From JAJEEA01 sp965243615 (GTDB lineage Bacteria > Acidobacteriota > Vicinamibacteria > Vicinamibacterales > UBA8438), in contig CBDEVO010000001.1 in the NCBI GenBank assembly GCA_965243615.1, positions 1-64,000 on the forward strand: a DNA stretch of 64,000 nt, given 5' to 3'. The notes under the pieces are model-generated. The model searched no databases. It had not been told where the DNA came from and was given only the letters and a program-made list of their open reading frames with translations. Shown here one piece after another: positions 1-9,719 of this stretch; position 1 is the stretch's first letter, and every line of letters begins with the position of its first letter. The position numbers were made by a program, and so were the translations under genes.

Positions 1-2
1 CG

Positions 3-1619
3 GGCGACAAAAAGAACATCACGATTGAAGACGCCGAGGAGCAGGTGTACAAGCTGCAGCTTGATTCCGTCACGCTGGAAAACGACCCAATGTTCGACGA
101 AGGAAACGGCGACGAGCCGGTGGGCATGAAGCTGATCGTGTCGCCCGGCAGAACTCGTCCAAAGAGCTTCTTCGTGAATCTGGAGTCGATGCAGGATGCT
201 TCGGACTACAGCCTGAGCAGTGGTGGCACGAGCAGTGGCGGCCCGACCGCCGTCAGTCTGCGGATCGACATGGACGCGGGTCAGGAGAGTGAGTCCATTA
301 GTCTCACGGCCGCCTCGAACGACGGCGACCGGAGGGACGACACCATCACCCTGCAACTGTTCGAGACCTCTGCCACCAGTCCGACGACCGCGGGGGACAT
401 GGTACCCGACGGGGGCCTCATGCTGAAGGTGCTCGACCAGCACATGCTGCCCGAGGTCATGATGGGTTCCATCATGGTGGACGGGGCTGAAGTGACCAGC
501 CTGACGGAGGGCGAAACCGGTACGGTCACGCTGACGGCGAACCGCGGCACGGCCATGGACGCCGTGCCCGATGGCGAAACCGTCATGGTCACGTTGATGC
601 ACGGGGCCGCCAGCTCCGCCAGCGCTGCCGACTACACCCTCTCGACCGAGATGGTGACCATCAAGGGAGGGGCCGGAGAAACCAGCGCCACGTTCATGCT
701 GGAGGTGGAGCCAGACGACGAGATCGATGCCGAAGAGCTGGTGCTGATGGCCGAGGTGACGGGTGAGGCGATGTATGGCGGCGAAGCCAGGATGGTCACT
801 CTGGGCCCCATCAGCCTCATGGACGGCACGATGAAGCTCGTCTATCCCAAGACGGACGAGGAGATCCAGGCCGTCATCTACCCGGCGAAGGAAGCCGGAG
901 CGGGTGACGACATGATCTTCAGCCCAGGCGAGATGATCGAGATTGCCTCGCCAATCTCGCTGTTCAACAGCGCCGAGGGAGTCACGCTCTCGTTCTCGGC
1001 GATGTCCGACCACGACCACGTGGCCACGACGTCGGTCAGCGGGGGCATGGTCATGGTGACGGCGGGCGACGAGGAGGGCATGGCCCACATCACCATCACC
1101 GCTCACGCGAGCATGGCGGCGGGGGCGAAGGGTCTCCCGCAGACCGATCCGGGCGAGGCCAGCATCATCTTCCCGGTGGAAGTGGGCCTCGAGGCGCTGA
1201 GCTTCACGCTGATGGGTCCCGAGGAGATGAACCTCGTCGAGGGCGGCATGGGCGGCATGGTCACGGCGACCGCCAACCGGGCCGTCACCGCGGACGTGAC
1301 CATCAACCTCATGCGTGACAGGGCCATGAGCACCGCCGACGACATGGACTACACGGCGGAGGCGATCACCATCGAGGCCGGCATGATGTCGGGCACCACC
1401 ATGGTGATGGCCACGGCAGACGACATGATGGAGAACGAAGGCAACATGGCCGAAGAGCTGGTGCTCTACGGCATGGCCGCCGACAACGCCGGTGAGGTCA
1501 CCGGCCAGGTCAAGTTCTACATCTGGGATGCCGCGGTGCCGGCCCTGCCGATCATCGCGCAGCTCCTGCTGGCGGCCTTCCTGGCCTTCGGCGGATACCG
1601 CCGCTACCGGCGGCGGTAG
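3..1619 (+). CDS. Secreted adhesin-like repeat protein with VPALP/Arg-rich C-terminal sorting-type signal (5' end outside window)
   Basis: The frame is open to the left edge, so the start and any signal peptide are missing. The visible protein is acidic, rich in Met, Thr and Gly, and looks like stacked beta-sandwich units. A Calx-beta-like unit lies at about 480-770 (LTEGETGTVTLTANR, later DYTLSTEMVTI). From about 831 to the end runs a module of roughly 262 residues that recurs in the proteins ending at 6527, 45582 and 55088. It closes with VPALPIIAQLLLAAF, then GGYRRYRRR and stop: a short motif, a hydrophobic helix and a basic tail. This layout matches the IPTL/PEP-CTERM class of exosortase substrates, so export and surface anchoring are likely. 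That is inference from layout, since no exosortase is seen here. Ligand and role are unknown. A GC-rich hairpin follows the stop. Confidence 0.8.
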   Translation, partial: GDKKNITIEDAEEQVYKLQLDSVTLENDPMFDEGNGDEPVGMKLIVSPGRTRPKSFFVNLESMQDASDYSLSSGGTSSGGPTAVSLRIDMDAGQESESISLTAASNDGDRRDDTITLQLFETSATSPTTAGDMVPDGGLMLKVLDQHMLPEVMMGSIMVDGAEVTSLTEGETGTVTLTANRGTAMDAVPDGETVMVTLMHGAASSASAADYTLSTEMVTIKGGAGETSATFMLEVEPDDEIDAEELVLMAEVTGEAMYGGEARMVTLGPISLMDGTMKLVYPKTDEEIQAVIYPAKEAGAGDDMIFSPGEMIEIASPISLFNSAEGVTLSFSAMSDHDHVATTSVSGGMVMVTAGDEEGMAHITITAHASMAAGAKGLPQTDPGEASIIFPVEVGLEALSFTLMGPEEMNLVEGGMGGMVTATANRAVTADVTINLMRDRAMSTADDMDYTAEAITIEAGMMSGTTMVMATADDMMENEGNMAEELVLYGMAADNAGEVTGQVKFYIWDAAVPALPIIAQLLLAAFLAFGGYRRYRRR

Positions 1620-1657
1620 CGTTCGGCGTCGTCGTCTCGCGTTCGTAACTCTCCCTT

Positions 1658-1696
1658 GCCCCCTCTCCCCGCGACCGCCCCGGGGGGGGAGGGGGC
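1658..1696 (+). terminator. GC-rich hairpin after adhesin 1
   Basis: GCCCCCTC (1658-1665) pairs with GAGGGGGC (1689-1696), followed by GTTTCGGGTT. The T-tract is weak. The same kind of hairpin, preceded by CTCTCCCTTG, follows all four members of the adhesin family, which supports a real 3' end signal. Confidence 0.6.
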
Positions 1697-1811
1697 GTTT
1701 CGGGTTAGCAGCAGCACACCCGGAGCACGTTGGCCGGTTCGGACCCTGGCGGCCGAGGTCCAAGAGAGCCAACCGCCCTCCCCGGGCGGGTACGACATCA
1801 CAGGAGCCCAG

Positions 1812-4800
1812 ATGCCTCTCGAGATCCCGAAATCGCCCGTCCAGCACCTCCGCCACCGCGCTTCAGGATTCTCGATTCCGGGCAGGTTGCCCTGTTTGCT
1901 CGCCGTCGTTCTCGGGCTCTTCGCTCATCAGGAGGCGCTTGCGCAGACCCACACCTTGAGCTCACTGGACGTGACAGCAGTGAACCGGGACGGGTCTGCT
2001 GTGACCGCGACTACTGCCCTGAGCCCGGACTTAAGCTCCACCCCCAACGCCAGCAGCTTCACGGTTACCTTCCCGTTCGATGCCACCCGGGTGACGGTGA
2101 CCGCCGCCGGCACCAGCGGCTGGACCCTGACGTACCCTGACGACGATGCGGTACCCGGGGGCGACTACCAGCGCGACCTGACGTCGACGTCGAACAGCAT
2201 AACGTTGAGGGCGACGGAGGACGACGGTTCGGGGACGCGCAACTACACCATCACCGTGAGGCGGACCGCGCAGGCTGGCTCCGCCCTCCAAACCCTGACC
2301 CTTTCCTCCGGCCAGGATACGCTGGACCCGACTTTCGACGCCGACACACAACGCAGTAGCTTCACGGCCGACGTCGATCTCAGTGTCGCTACGCTGACGG
2401 TGACCGCCACGACGAAGCCCGGGTGGGAAGAGGACCTGACGTACGGTCCCGAGCCGGATGCGGATACCGGCACGGCTGGCTACCAGCGCAGCCTGGCCGT
2501 GGGGGCGAACCGCATAACGGTGGCGGCGACGCAGATCGGTATTACGGGGACGCGCACCTACACCCTCACCGTGACGCGGACGACCACGCCTGGCGCCCCC
2601 CGGAACTTGAGGGCCACCGCCGCCGACAGATCAGTGAGGCTGTCATGGACCGCACCGTCTTCCGACGGCGGCAGGGACATCACGGGCTACGAGTACCGGT
2701 CGAAGGATGCGGACGAGGACGACGGGCAGTGGATGGACGATGATGCGTGGAGCGCGATCACTGGATCGGACGACTCGACCACGTCGCATGACGTCGACGG
2801 CCTCACCAACGGCACCACCTACATCTTCCAAGTACGAGCCACGAACGCGAACACGGCCGGGACCGCGAAGGGCAGTGCGTCCAACACGGCCGAGGCCACG
2901 CCTGCCCGCCCCCTCCCGGCGCCCGTGTGGACGACGACAGACGCCGTCGTAGAAGGCAACCGGCGGGTCACACTGTCGTGGACGCAAATACCTGACGCGG
3001 ACACTCCGGGCGACGAGGACGCGTCCGTCATTGGCTACCAGTACCGGCGGAGAGTCGATGGAGGCTCCTATGGGGGCTGGACGACCATTGCCGACGCCGA
3101 CCTGGTGGAGTCCGGCACCACCCGGTCCTACACCGTTACCCCCCTCGACAATGGCACGACCTACTTCTTCCAGGTACGAGGAAGGAACAGCGTGGGCGGC
3201 GGCGCCGCGTCCACTGAGCGCGAAGGCACGCCGATAGCGGGTAGGCCCGGCGCGCCCACGAATCTGGAGGCCACGGCGGGCGACGCGCAGGTGGCTCTGC
3301 GGTGGACCGCGCCCTCCGACAACGGCGGCGAGCCCATCACCAGGTACGAGTACAGGTACCGGGATGAGGACGACGACACCTACGACGACGCAGGCAACCC
3401 CTGGACCGCCACCGGCGGCACGGGGACGACAGCGACCGTGCACGGCCTTGAGAACGGGAAGACCCACTATTTCCAGGTGCGAGCGGTGAACGACTTGGGC
3501 TGCAGTGCTACCGAGACGGACGGTTGCGGTCAGCAGTCCCTCGAAGTATCCGCCAAGCCGTTCGGCAAGCCCGTTTCGCGCGTCAACCTCACTGCAGCCA
3601 CGTCCGACGAGGACAGACAGGTCGAGTTGACGTGGAGCGTTCTCCAGACCCCGGCCCCGCCCGCCGACGACCGTAGCGGGTTCCAGTATCGGCAGAACGC
3701 TGGCAGCGGCTATGGGAGCTGGCGCGACGTGCCCAACAGCAACGCGGGCACCACGACCCATGTCGTCAGCGGTCTCATGAACGGTACGACCTACACGTTC
3801 CAGGTGCGAGCGGAGAACAGCTCGGGCGGCGGGTTGGCATCCAACGAGTTGTCAGCGGTACCCTCCACCACCCCAAGCGCCCCGACGTTGACGGCCGCGG
3901 CGAGCGACGAGCAGGTGAGCCTGACGTGGACCCCCGCGGACAGTGGCGGCAGGCGCATCGTCCGGTACGACTGCCAATGGAGGATCGGCGCCGCAGCTTA
4001 CGATGCGACGGCTACGACAAATTGCGGCGACAATCCCACGCTCGGCGCGTCGGCGACGTCCCTCACCCTCACTGACGAGGACGGCATCACGAACGGCACG
4101 ACCTACACGTTCCGAGTGCGAGCCGTGAACGCCCGCTCAGCAAATGCAGATGGAGAGTGGTCCAACGAGGTCAGCGCAAGGCCCACGGACGGAAGCGAGC
4201 GAAGCTACACCATCTCCGCGACCGTCAACGGCAAGTCATGGGCCAAAGCCGGCGATCCTTCCCCGCTTCGCGCGACGGTCGAGGTGAATCCGAGGTTCAC
4301 GGCGCAGAGCACCGAGCTGTACGTCGCCGTCACCGGGGGCGCCACCGAGAACGCGACATTGGTGTTTGGGCCGGCGGACAGCAGGCGGGACGCCTCGTGG
4401 ACAGTCACCCCGTCGGCCGATGACATCACTATCGCGTTGTACACGAGCTCGGCCGCCGCCGGCACCGCTTCCAACGCCCTGGCGGTCACCAGCGTGGAGG
4501 TCCGCCCCGCCGAGACCCCCGACCCGCCGACGGGGCTGCGGGCGACGCGGGGCGACGGGGAAGTGACGCTGTCCTGGGCCACCGTCACCGGCGCCAACGA
4601 CTACCATTACCGGCAGCGGCGGCAACCGGGTTCCTATGGGCGCTGGACGGACTTCGCGGGAGACGAGTTCCAGCAGGGCACGACCGTGACCAGCAATACG
4701 GTCACCGGCCTCACCAGCGGGACGTACGCCTTCCAGGTTCGGGCTCTGGCCAGCGCGACGCCCGGGGCGGAGAGCGACCCCTCCGACGAGGTCAGCGTCT

Positions 4801-6527
4801 CGCTGTCGGGGACAGTCGAGACGGGTGCGCTCGGTGCCCCGGGCAACTTCGCCGCCACCCCCGGCAACGGCCAGGTCACGCTGTCGTGGAGCGCACCCGC
4901 TTCAGACGGCGGCTCGGCCATCACCGGGTACCAGTACCAGCAGGCGGCGGGGACGGGCGCTTATAGCCCGTGGACGGCCATCCCCGGCAGCGGTGCGTCC
5001 ACCCGGTCGCACATCGTCACCGGCCTCACGAACGGGACGCGCTACTTCTTCAGGGTCCGTGCCGTGAACAGTGATGGCCCCGGCCCCGGGTCGGCCGAGG
5101 GGTCCGCCACGCCGGCGCCCACCGTCGACACGACCCTCCGCGCGTTGAGCCTGTCGACGGTCACGCTGACGCCGGTCACGGTTACGCTGACGCCGGCCTT
5201 CACGCCGGCCACCCGCACCTACACGGCCGCCGTCGGCAGCAGCGTGGCGCAGGTGGCGGTGACCGCGACGCCGAACAAGGCGGGCGCGACCGCGACGATC
5301 ACGCCGGCCGACGCGAACACCACCGCGGCCGGTCACCAGGTGGCCCTGGTGGTCGGCGCCAACCCCATCACGGTGAGGGTGGCCGACGGCACGAACGCCG
5401 GCGTCTACACCATCACGGTGACGCGGGCCGGGAGCGTGCCCGGCGCGCCCACGGGCCTCACGGCGACGGTGGCCGAGGGCGGCGACGTGACGCTGTCGTG
5501 GACGGCGCCGGCGGACGGCGGGGCCGTCAGCGGGTACGAGTACCAGCAGAAGGCGGGGACGGGCGCCTATGGCGCCTGGACGCCCATCGCCGGCAGCGGT
5601 CCGTCCACCACGTCGCACATCGTCACCGGCCTCACCGCCGGCACGGCCTACGCCTTCCGGGTCCGCGCCGTGAACAGCACGGGCGCCGGCGCGGCGTCGA
5701 ACGAGGCCACCGCCACGGCGACCACGGGGAGGCTCGTCTGGGCGAAGTCGGAGCAGGAGGTCGCCGCCGTGATCGCCGCCGCGATGGCAGCCGGGTCGGG
5801 CGACGACATGACCCTCGACGCGGGCGAGCAGGTCGAGATTCTGGGGAGCGCCCTGTTCAACGCGGCCGAGGGCGTCACGATCTCGTACACGGCCGAGTCG
5901 AGCGACAGCGACGTGGCGTCGGCGGGCATCTTCGACACCGTCACGGTGCGGGTGATGGCGAGAGCGGGAGGCATGGCGGATATCACCATCACCGCCACGG
6001 CCACCCCGCGGCCCGGCGTGACGATCAACCCTCAGACGAGTCCGCGCGAGGCGAGCATCACGTTCCCGGTCGAGGTGGACATCGAGGCGCTCGTGCTCGA
6101 GCTGGTCGGACCCGCGGACATGAACCTCGTCGAGGGCGGCAGCAACCACGCCAACGGCACCGCGGGCCGCGCCACCGTGAGGGTGCAGGCGAACCGTCCG
6201 GTCACCCGGGAGGTGACGGTGACGCTCATGGCCGACCGCTCCATGGGCGACGCCACCGCCGACGACTTCGAAGCGGACCCGATCGTGATCGAGGCGGGCG
6301 AGACCAGGGGCTCGACGGTGGTGATTGCCGTCGAGGACGGCACGGCAGAGGGCGGGGAAGAGCTGGTTCTCTTCGGCGTAGCCGCTGACAATGCGGGAGA
6401 GGTCCAGGGCGAAGTCACGCTCCACCTCTGGGATGCCGCGGTGCCGGCCCTCCCGGTCGTCGCCCAGCTCCTGCTGGCGGCCTTCCTCCTGTGGGCGAGC
6501 GGCAGGCGCTACCGGCTGCGTCGGTAG
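1812..6527 (+). CDS. Large secreted fibronectin type III / cadherin-like beta-sandwich adhesin with VPALP C-terminal signal
   Basis: About 1571 residues from the ATG at 1812, which has AGGAG five bases upstream; the frame is also open upstream. An N-terminal signal peptide ends near LAVVLGLFAHQEALAQ. Two cadherin-like beta-sandwich units follow (LSSLDVTAVNRDG and LTLSSGQDTLDPTF types). Then comes a series of fibronectin type III repeats recognisable by PGAPxxLxAT, LSWTAPxxxGG, ITGYEYR and TYxFQVRAVN motifs, with a further cadherin-like unit around 5130-5430 and two more FN3 units. From about 5729 the constant C-terminal module begins (LVWAKSEQEVAAVIAAAM), ending VPALPVVAQLLLAAF and RRYRLRR. 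Likely exported and surface displayed; the binding partner is unknown. The C-terminus matches adhesin 1, while the N-terminal architecture is completely different. Confidence 0.85.
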   Translation: MPLEIPKSPVQHLRHRASGFSIPGRLPCLLAVVLGLFAHQEALAQTHTLSSLDVTAVNRDGSAVTATTALSPDLSSTPNASSFTVTFPFDATRVTVTAAGTSGWTLTYPDDDAVPGGDYQRDLTSTSNSITLRATEDDGSGTRNYTITVRRTAQAGSALQTLTLSSGQDTLDPTFDADTQRSSFTADVDLSVATLTVTATTKPGWEEDLTYGPEPDADTGTAGYQRSLAVGANRITVAATQIGITGTRTYTLTVTRTTTPGAPRNLRATAADRSVRLSWTAPSSDGGRDITGYEYRSKDADEDDGQWMDDDAWSAITGSDDSTTSHDVDGLTNGTTYIFQVRATNANTAGTAKGSASNTAEATPARPLPAPVWTTTDAVVEGNRRVTLSWTQIPDADTPGDEDASVIGYQYRRRVDGGSYGGWTTIADADLVESGTTRSYTVTPLDNGTTYFFQVRGRNSVGGGAASTEREGTPIAGRPGAPTNLEATAGDAQVALRWTAPSDNGGEPITRYEYRYRDEDDDTYDDAGNPWTATGGTGTTATVHGLENGKTHYFQVRAVNDLGCSATETDGCGQQSLEVSAKPFGKPVSRVNLTAATSDEDRQVELTWSVLQTPAPPADDRSGFQYRQNAGSGYGSWRDVPNSNAGTTTHVVSGLMNGTTYTFQVRAENSSGGGLASNELSAVPSTTPSAPTLTAAASDEQVSLTWTPADSGGRRIVRYDCQWRIGAAAYDATATTNCGDNPTLGASATSLTLTDEDGITNGTTYTFRVRAVNARSANADGEWSNEVSARPTDGSERSYTISATVNGKSWAKAGDPSPLRATVEVNPRFTAQSTELYVAVTGGATENATLVFGPADSRRDASWTVTPSADDITIALYTSSAAAGTASNALAVTSVEVRPAETPDPPTGLRATRGDGEVTLSWATVTGANDYHYRQRRQPGSYGRWTDFAGDEFQQGTTVTSNTVTGLTSGTYAFQVRALASATPGAESDPSDEVSVSLSGTVETGALGAPGNFAATPGNGQVTLSWSAPASDGGSAITGYQYQQAAGTGAYSPWTAIPGSGASTRSHIVTGLTNGTRYFFRVRAVNSDGPGPGSAEGSATPAPTVDTTLRALSLSTVTLTPVTVTLTPAFTPATRTYTAAVGSSVAQVAVTATPNKAGATATITPADANTTAAGHQVALVVGANPITVRVADGTNAGVYTITVTRAGSVPGAPTGLTATVAEGGDVTLSWTAPADGGAVSGYEYQQKAGTGAYGAWTPIAGSGPSTTSHIVTGLTAGTAYAFRVRAVNSTGAGAASNEATATATTGRLVWAKSEQEVAAVIAAAMAAGSGDDMTLDAGEQVEILGSALFNAAEGVTISYTAESSDSDVASAGIFDTVTVRVMARAGGMADITITATATPRPGVTINPQTSPREASITFPVEVDIEALVLELVGPADMNLVEGGSNHANGTAGRATVRVQANRPVTREVTVTLMADRSMGDATADDFEADPIVIEAGETRGSTVVIAVEDGTAEGGEELVLFGVAADNAGEVQGEVTLHLWDAAVPALPVVAQLLLAAFLLWASGRRYRLRR

Positions 6528-6560
6528 CCATCGTTCGGCGTCGGCGTTCGTTACTCTCCC

Positions 6561-6606
6561 TTGGCCCCTCCCCCCTCGAAGCCCCGAGGGCGGGAGGGGT
6601 TCTTTC
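6561..6606 (+). terminator. GC-rich hairpin after adhesin 2
   Basis: A stem of GGCCCCTCCC against GGGAGGGG around an inner CTCG/CGAG pairing, followed by TTCTTTC. It sits directly after the stop at 6527 in the same position as the hairpins behind the other adhesin genes. Confidence 0.55.
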
Positions 6607-6682
6607 ACTTGCGGACGGCGCGAGCGTCAGCCTCGCCGACTTGCTCTGACCTCGAGCAGGAACCGTGGTGCCCGACGCCGCG

Positions 6683-7014
6683 CCCGCTCGGACGGACGTC
6701 GGGCCGCCGTTCTTCGACGTACAGCGCCCCAGCGGCGGTCAGGAGGGCCGCCCCGAACAGCCGCGGCAGACGGGCAGCACATCCCGCCAAACCGGCAGGA
6801 GCGCTACGATCAGCCCGGGTGTCGCCAGCACCATCAAGGGCCAGTGGTTGGCGAGACCCGCCCCCCAGGCGACCGCGGCCACCACAAGCGGCCATCCGCG
6901 CCTCGGGTCCCGGGCTCCGTGCAGCACCAGGGGCATAGGTGGCAAAGAACAGCAGGGCATTGAGGGTGTAGACCTCGGCGATGATCGCCTGCGACCAGAA
7001 CTGCTCCGAGACCC
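6683..7014 (-). pseudogene. Remnant of a DUF2723-family multi-pass membrane protein gene
   Basis: On the minus strand the peptide GVSEQFWSQAIIAEVYTLN and, after a frameshift, GWPLVVAAVAWGAGLANHW match the intact protein at 55350-57614 almost word for word. The fragment then jumps to YVEERRPDV, which lies several hundred residues further on in the intact protein. One frameshift and a large internal deletion are therefore visible, and both ends are missing. It lies just downstream of an adhesin, as the intact copy does, but in inverted orientation. No product is expected. Confidence 0.75.
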
Positions 7015-7086
7015 CGTCGTCGGTGACCGTCCGCACGCCGGCGCGCTGGCGATGGATTCCGAGACGGTCTCGGCCGGTAACCGGGT

Positions 7087-7738
7087 TCACTTCTGACTCT
7101 GGGGTGGGTACCATCGCGCGAGGCCGTCGAGGTAGGCGCCCCAGTCGTCCATCAGGCGCCGGCGCCGCTCGAAGAGGTCGGACCGCGCGTAGGCCGCCTC
7201 CACCGGGTTGCGCACCGCGTGGGCCAGCGCCGCCTCGACCACCTCGCGCGGGTGGTCGGTCTCTTCGGCCGCCCAGTCGCGGAAGCTTGAGCGGAAGCCG
7301 TGGGGCACGGCCGCGAGCCCAACCGCTTCAGCAGGCCCGACAGGGCCATGTCCTTGAGCGGCCGCCCCCGCGCGGTCGGGAACACCAGGGGGCCGCCCGG
7401 CCCGAGGGCCCGCGCCTCGCCCAGTAACTCGACCGCCCGCCGGCACAGCGGCACGCGGTGCTCGCGCTTGGCCTTCATGCGTGACGCGGGTATCGCCCAC
7501 ACCCCCGCCGCCGCGTCGACCTCGCGCCACTCGGCCCCCCGCACCTCGCCCGAGCGTCCCGCCGTCAGCACCAGGAACTCGAACGCCAGCTTCACCACCG
7601 CCCGCGCCCCCGAGCCCCGCACCGCCGCGACGGCCGCCGCCACGTCGCGGTGAGGCAGGGCCGGCATGTGCGTGGTCCGGTGCTGCTGGCGGCCGAGCAC
7701 GAGGTCGACCCGGCCGCACGGGTTCGTCTCGCGGTAGC
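7087..7738 (-). pseudogene. 5'-truncated, frameshifted DUF4102-type tyrosine integrase
   Basis: Homologous to the C-terminal half of the integrase at 41149-42354. It begins inside the core region at YRETNPCGRV, continues through MPALPHRDVAAAVAAV and LAFEFLVLTAGRSGEVR (first catalytic Arg), then shifts frame near 7305. It resumes with AVPHGFRSSFRDWA (His-x-x-Arg box) and AAYARSDLFERRRRLM (catalytic Tyr). The N-terminal arm-binding domain is gone. The break at about 7738 abuts a truncated copy of the module found at 49-51 kb, so this is a recombination junction. Confidence 0.85.
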
Positions 7739-7804
7739 CGGACGGCTGAAGGGAATCGGCGATACCGACCCCGACCCCGGGAAGGATGAAACGGGTGCCG
7801 AACG

Positions 7805-8200
7805 TTACTTACCGCCGCAGGTAGCGGCGGTAACCGCGACGGCCAGGAACGTCCAGCTGTCGGCCCCGGCCGCCGCCGCGACCGCGCCGCCGAACGCCTC
7901 CTTCACCGCCACGTCCGGCATCGGCGCGATCTGCTTCACCGTCGTGTCCCGAACCTTGATGGCGAAGCTGCCGTCGACCGTGCCCGCGCCGTAGGCCGGC
8001 TTCCCCAAGTCCAGCGTCAGCGGGTCGTCGTTGACGAGCTCGTGTGCCGGCGCCTCGAGCCGGAACGACGGTCGTCGCCGACTGCCTTCCGGCGGGGATG
8101 GCGACGGCTGGCAGCTCAACCCGGTTCAGCGAGAGGCGGTAGGTCGACGCCTGACGGTGTCGCCCGGCGCCAGGGCCAGCGCCACCCGACAGGATCTCTG
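7805..8200 (-). pseudogene. Calx-beta-like adhesin fragment (module copy 1)
   Basis: In one frame the minus strand gives STYRLSLNRVELPAVAIPAG. In another it gives HELVNDDPLTLDLG, AYGAGTVDGSFAIKVRDTT and VAVKEAFGGAVAAAAGAD. Together these read as one Calx-beta unit (strand, IPAG, DD.LTLDLG, TI.VRD) broken by a frameshift. The 3' end, TFLAVAVTAATCGG, overlaps a hairpin that in a neighbouring frame spells the GYRRYLRR tail of the adhesin family. It is best seen as a decayed adhesin 3' end. The same fragment recurs near 49.9 kb and 59.7 kb. Confidence 0.55.
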
Positions 8201-8236
8201 CCGTCGTCGCCGGTGTGGCGTGAACTTCTGGAAAAT

Positions 8237-8266
8237 GCGCCCTATGCAGAGCTCTGCATAGGGCGC
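8237..8266. repeat. 30-bp perfect palindrome
   Basis: GCGCCCTATGCAGAG is followed immediately by its reverse complement. GGAAA and TTTCC flank it loosely, making a 44-bp imperfect structure. A close relative (CTCGCCTATGCGG, 5-nt loop) is at 57685-57715. Read through, both encode a peptide of the form YAELxIG, so they may derive from a coding sequence. Confidence 0.7.
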
Positions 8267-8360
8267 GGTTTCCTGGAACCCGCCGCTGGCGGAACCCGGC
8301 CGAGATAGTCGCTGATAAGTCGCCCCGGTGGTGGCGGCCCTCTGATACGATCCCGCCAGC

Positions 8361-8588
8361 ATGACCGACTACGCGGAACCCCGTTTCGCCATCAACCCGC
8401 TCTCGACCCAGCGGGGTGTGGTGGCCGTAGGCTCCGCTGCGGTTACGTTCCACGCCGAGACCTGCGGTCTCGTGAGACCCGACGCGCGGTACTTCACCAC
8501 CGTGGTCGAAGTGGAAGAGTGGGCAGAGGCGACGCCCTGGACCCTCGTGGCATGCGAACTGTGCGGCCCGCGGCAGGAGTTGTCGTGA
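8361..8588 (+). CDS. Small hypothetical protein (75 aa)
   Basis: Starts MTDYAEPRFAINPL and contains two cysteine pairs of the kind seen in small metal-binding proteins (AETCGL and ACELCG), but no family is recognised. Its stop overlaps the GTG start of the next gene (GTGA at 8585-8588), which suggests translational coupling. No strong ribosome binding site precedes the ATG. The reading is supported by the coupling and by coding-like GC in third positions. Confidence 0.55.
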   Translation: MTDYAEPRFAINPLSTQRGVVAVGSAAVTFHAETCGLVRPDARYFTTVVEVEEWAEATPWTLVACELCGPRQELS

Positions 8589-8986
8589 CCGGGCGGCTGG
8601 GAAGACACGCGTGCCTGGTGTGGTTCGGGATGATGCTGCTGGCCGCCGACGCCGGGGGCGACGTGCTGGAACAGGCGAAGGCGGCGGCGTTCGAGGCCGG
8701 AGTCCAGGCGACCCCGTCACCGCGTCAGCGGTCCTTCGAGCGGATGATGACCGGGCTCGGGCTGGCCCTCGTGGGCGGGCGGCTGGTCTGGTACCGCTTC
8801 GAGGACAAGGACTGCCGCGAGCCCGTGGGCCCGCGGTGCGGCGTGGTCTTGTGGGCCGGGGCCGCCGGCCTCGCGTCGGGCCTGCTCCTCATGACGGTCT
8901 TCGCCGACGTCCCCGCGGCGACGCCATCCGTCGGCTTCGAGCCGCGGCCTGGGGGTGGAACCATCAGGGCGGTCGTCTCCTTCTGA
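8585..8986 (+). CDS. Small membrane protein (about 133 aa), function unknown
   Basis: GTG start overlapping the upstream stop by four bases. Hydrophobic stretches near the N-terminus (LVWFGMMLLAADAGG), in the middle (MMTGLGLALVGGRLVW) and later (VVLWAGAAGLASGLLLMTVF) suggest a signal or anchor plus two membrane helices with short loops. The C-terminus after about residue 110 is soluble. It is probably co-expressed with the 75-residue protein before it. No family recognised. Confidence 0.55.
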   Translation: MTGRLGRHACLVWFGMMLLAADAGGDVLEQAKAAAFEAGVQATPSPRQRSFERMMTGLGLALVGGRLVWYRFEDKDCREPVGPRCGVVLWAGAAGLASGLLLMTVFADVPAATPSVGFEPRPGGGTIRAVVSF

Positions 8987-9091
8987 ACGGCCCACCTGTG
9001 CCTGCTCGCCGTCTGTCGTGCTGCACTCGCGCCTTGTGCGGATACCAGTGATGGAGGCCGGGGCACGGCCGCTCGGGAGGATCGCTACGTC

Positions 9092-9328
9092 ATGACATCA
9101 GAGTGGCGCGTGCAGGAGGCGGCGGCCATCGCCGCCAGGGTCGAGTCGTTGCGGCGCACCGCGATCAAGCTGGCCAACAGCATCCAGAGCGTTGATCTTC
9201 TGGACGCGCCGGTTGTTGTCGACGAGATCGTGGCGCAGCTCAGGCCCGTCGACGTAGAGCGGATGGCGACGGAGCTGGAGCTCGCGACCGAGCGCATCAC
9301 ACGGGCTGTGAAGGCCCGTACGGCGTGA
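9092..9328 (+). CDS. Small helical hypothetical protein (78 aa)
   Basis: ATG preceded by GGGAGG at 9075-9080. The product (MTSEWRVQEAAAIAARVESL and onward) is predicted mostly alpha-helical with alternating charged and hydrophobic residues and no signal peptide. It stands alone between two short gaps. No family recognised. Confidence 0.55.
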   Translation: MTSEWRVQEAAAIAARVESLRRTAIKLANSIQSVDLLDAPVVVDEIVAQLRPVDVERMATELELATERITRAVKARTA

Positions 9329-9388
9329 CGGCTTGACTCTCGACAGACGAGTCACCGTCCGCGCCAGCGTTCCGAATGGTGGGCTGCC

Positions 9389-9719
9389 CTACCACTTCGC
9401 CCTGGCGATTCCAGGCTCGTGAACTTTCCGATGCCCACCAGGAACTCCTGAGTGAGCGTCGACTCCATTCTTCACCCGCTCCCTGCAGCCTTCCACCGCG
9501 TCGTCGACCGCCTCGTAGATGGCAGCGAGTCGCGTTGCGGCTCCCGGGCAGCGAGCAGGTGGTCTTGTCGTTGTCGACGAGCTCGAGGGTGACCGCCGAG
9601 GGTGCGGGGGTGAAGTCGCCGGTCAGGCTCTGCGGGGACGCCGACAGCCTCACCACGGTCTCCACCGCCACGGCCGGCTGGGCGGTCACCGCCTGCTGTA
9701 TCCCGTCGCCCTCGGTCAT
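9389..9719 (-). pseudogene. Frameshifted small gene, possibly a secreted-protein fragment
   Basis: From the ATG at 9719, preceded by GGGGGA, the minus strand reads MTEGDGIQQAVTAQPAVAVE, then VVRLSASPQSLTGDFTP and VTLELVDNDKT, with strongly coding-like third positions. After about 9545 a one-base shift gives AIYEAVDDAVEGCRERVKNG and a stop at 9389-9391. The two halves read naturally only across the shift. ELVDNDKT resembles the end of a Calx-beta strand, but the family is uncertain. Confidence 0.4.

Larger units (their letters stand above)
7739..8290 (-). repeat. Partial inverted copy of the Calx-beta/Rpn module of 49-51 kb and 59-61 kb
   Basis: Reverse complement of about 49800-50310 and 59570-60030. 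It begins with the last codons and stop of the Rpn-type nuclease gene (GACGGCTGA at about 7742) and runs through the intergenic spacer and the Calx-beta fragment. It ends near the palindrome at 8237-8266. The rest of the nuclease gene has been replaced by the truncated integrase. Confidence 0.75.

Noticed and set aside
4902..6608. Long minus-strand open frame (568 codons) opposite adhesin 2
   Set aside because: Arg/His/Gly-rich translation typical of the antisense of a GC-rich gene. The plus strand has clear FN3 and anchor motifs.
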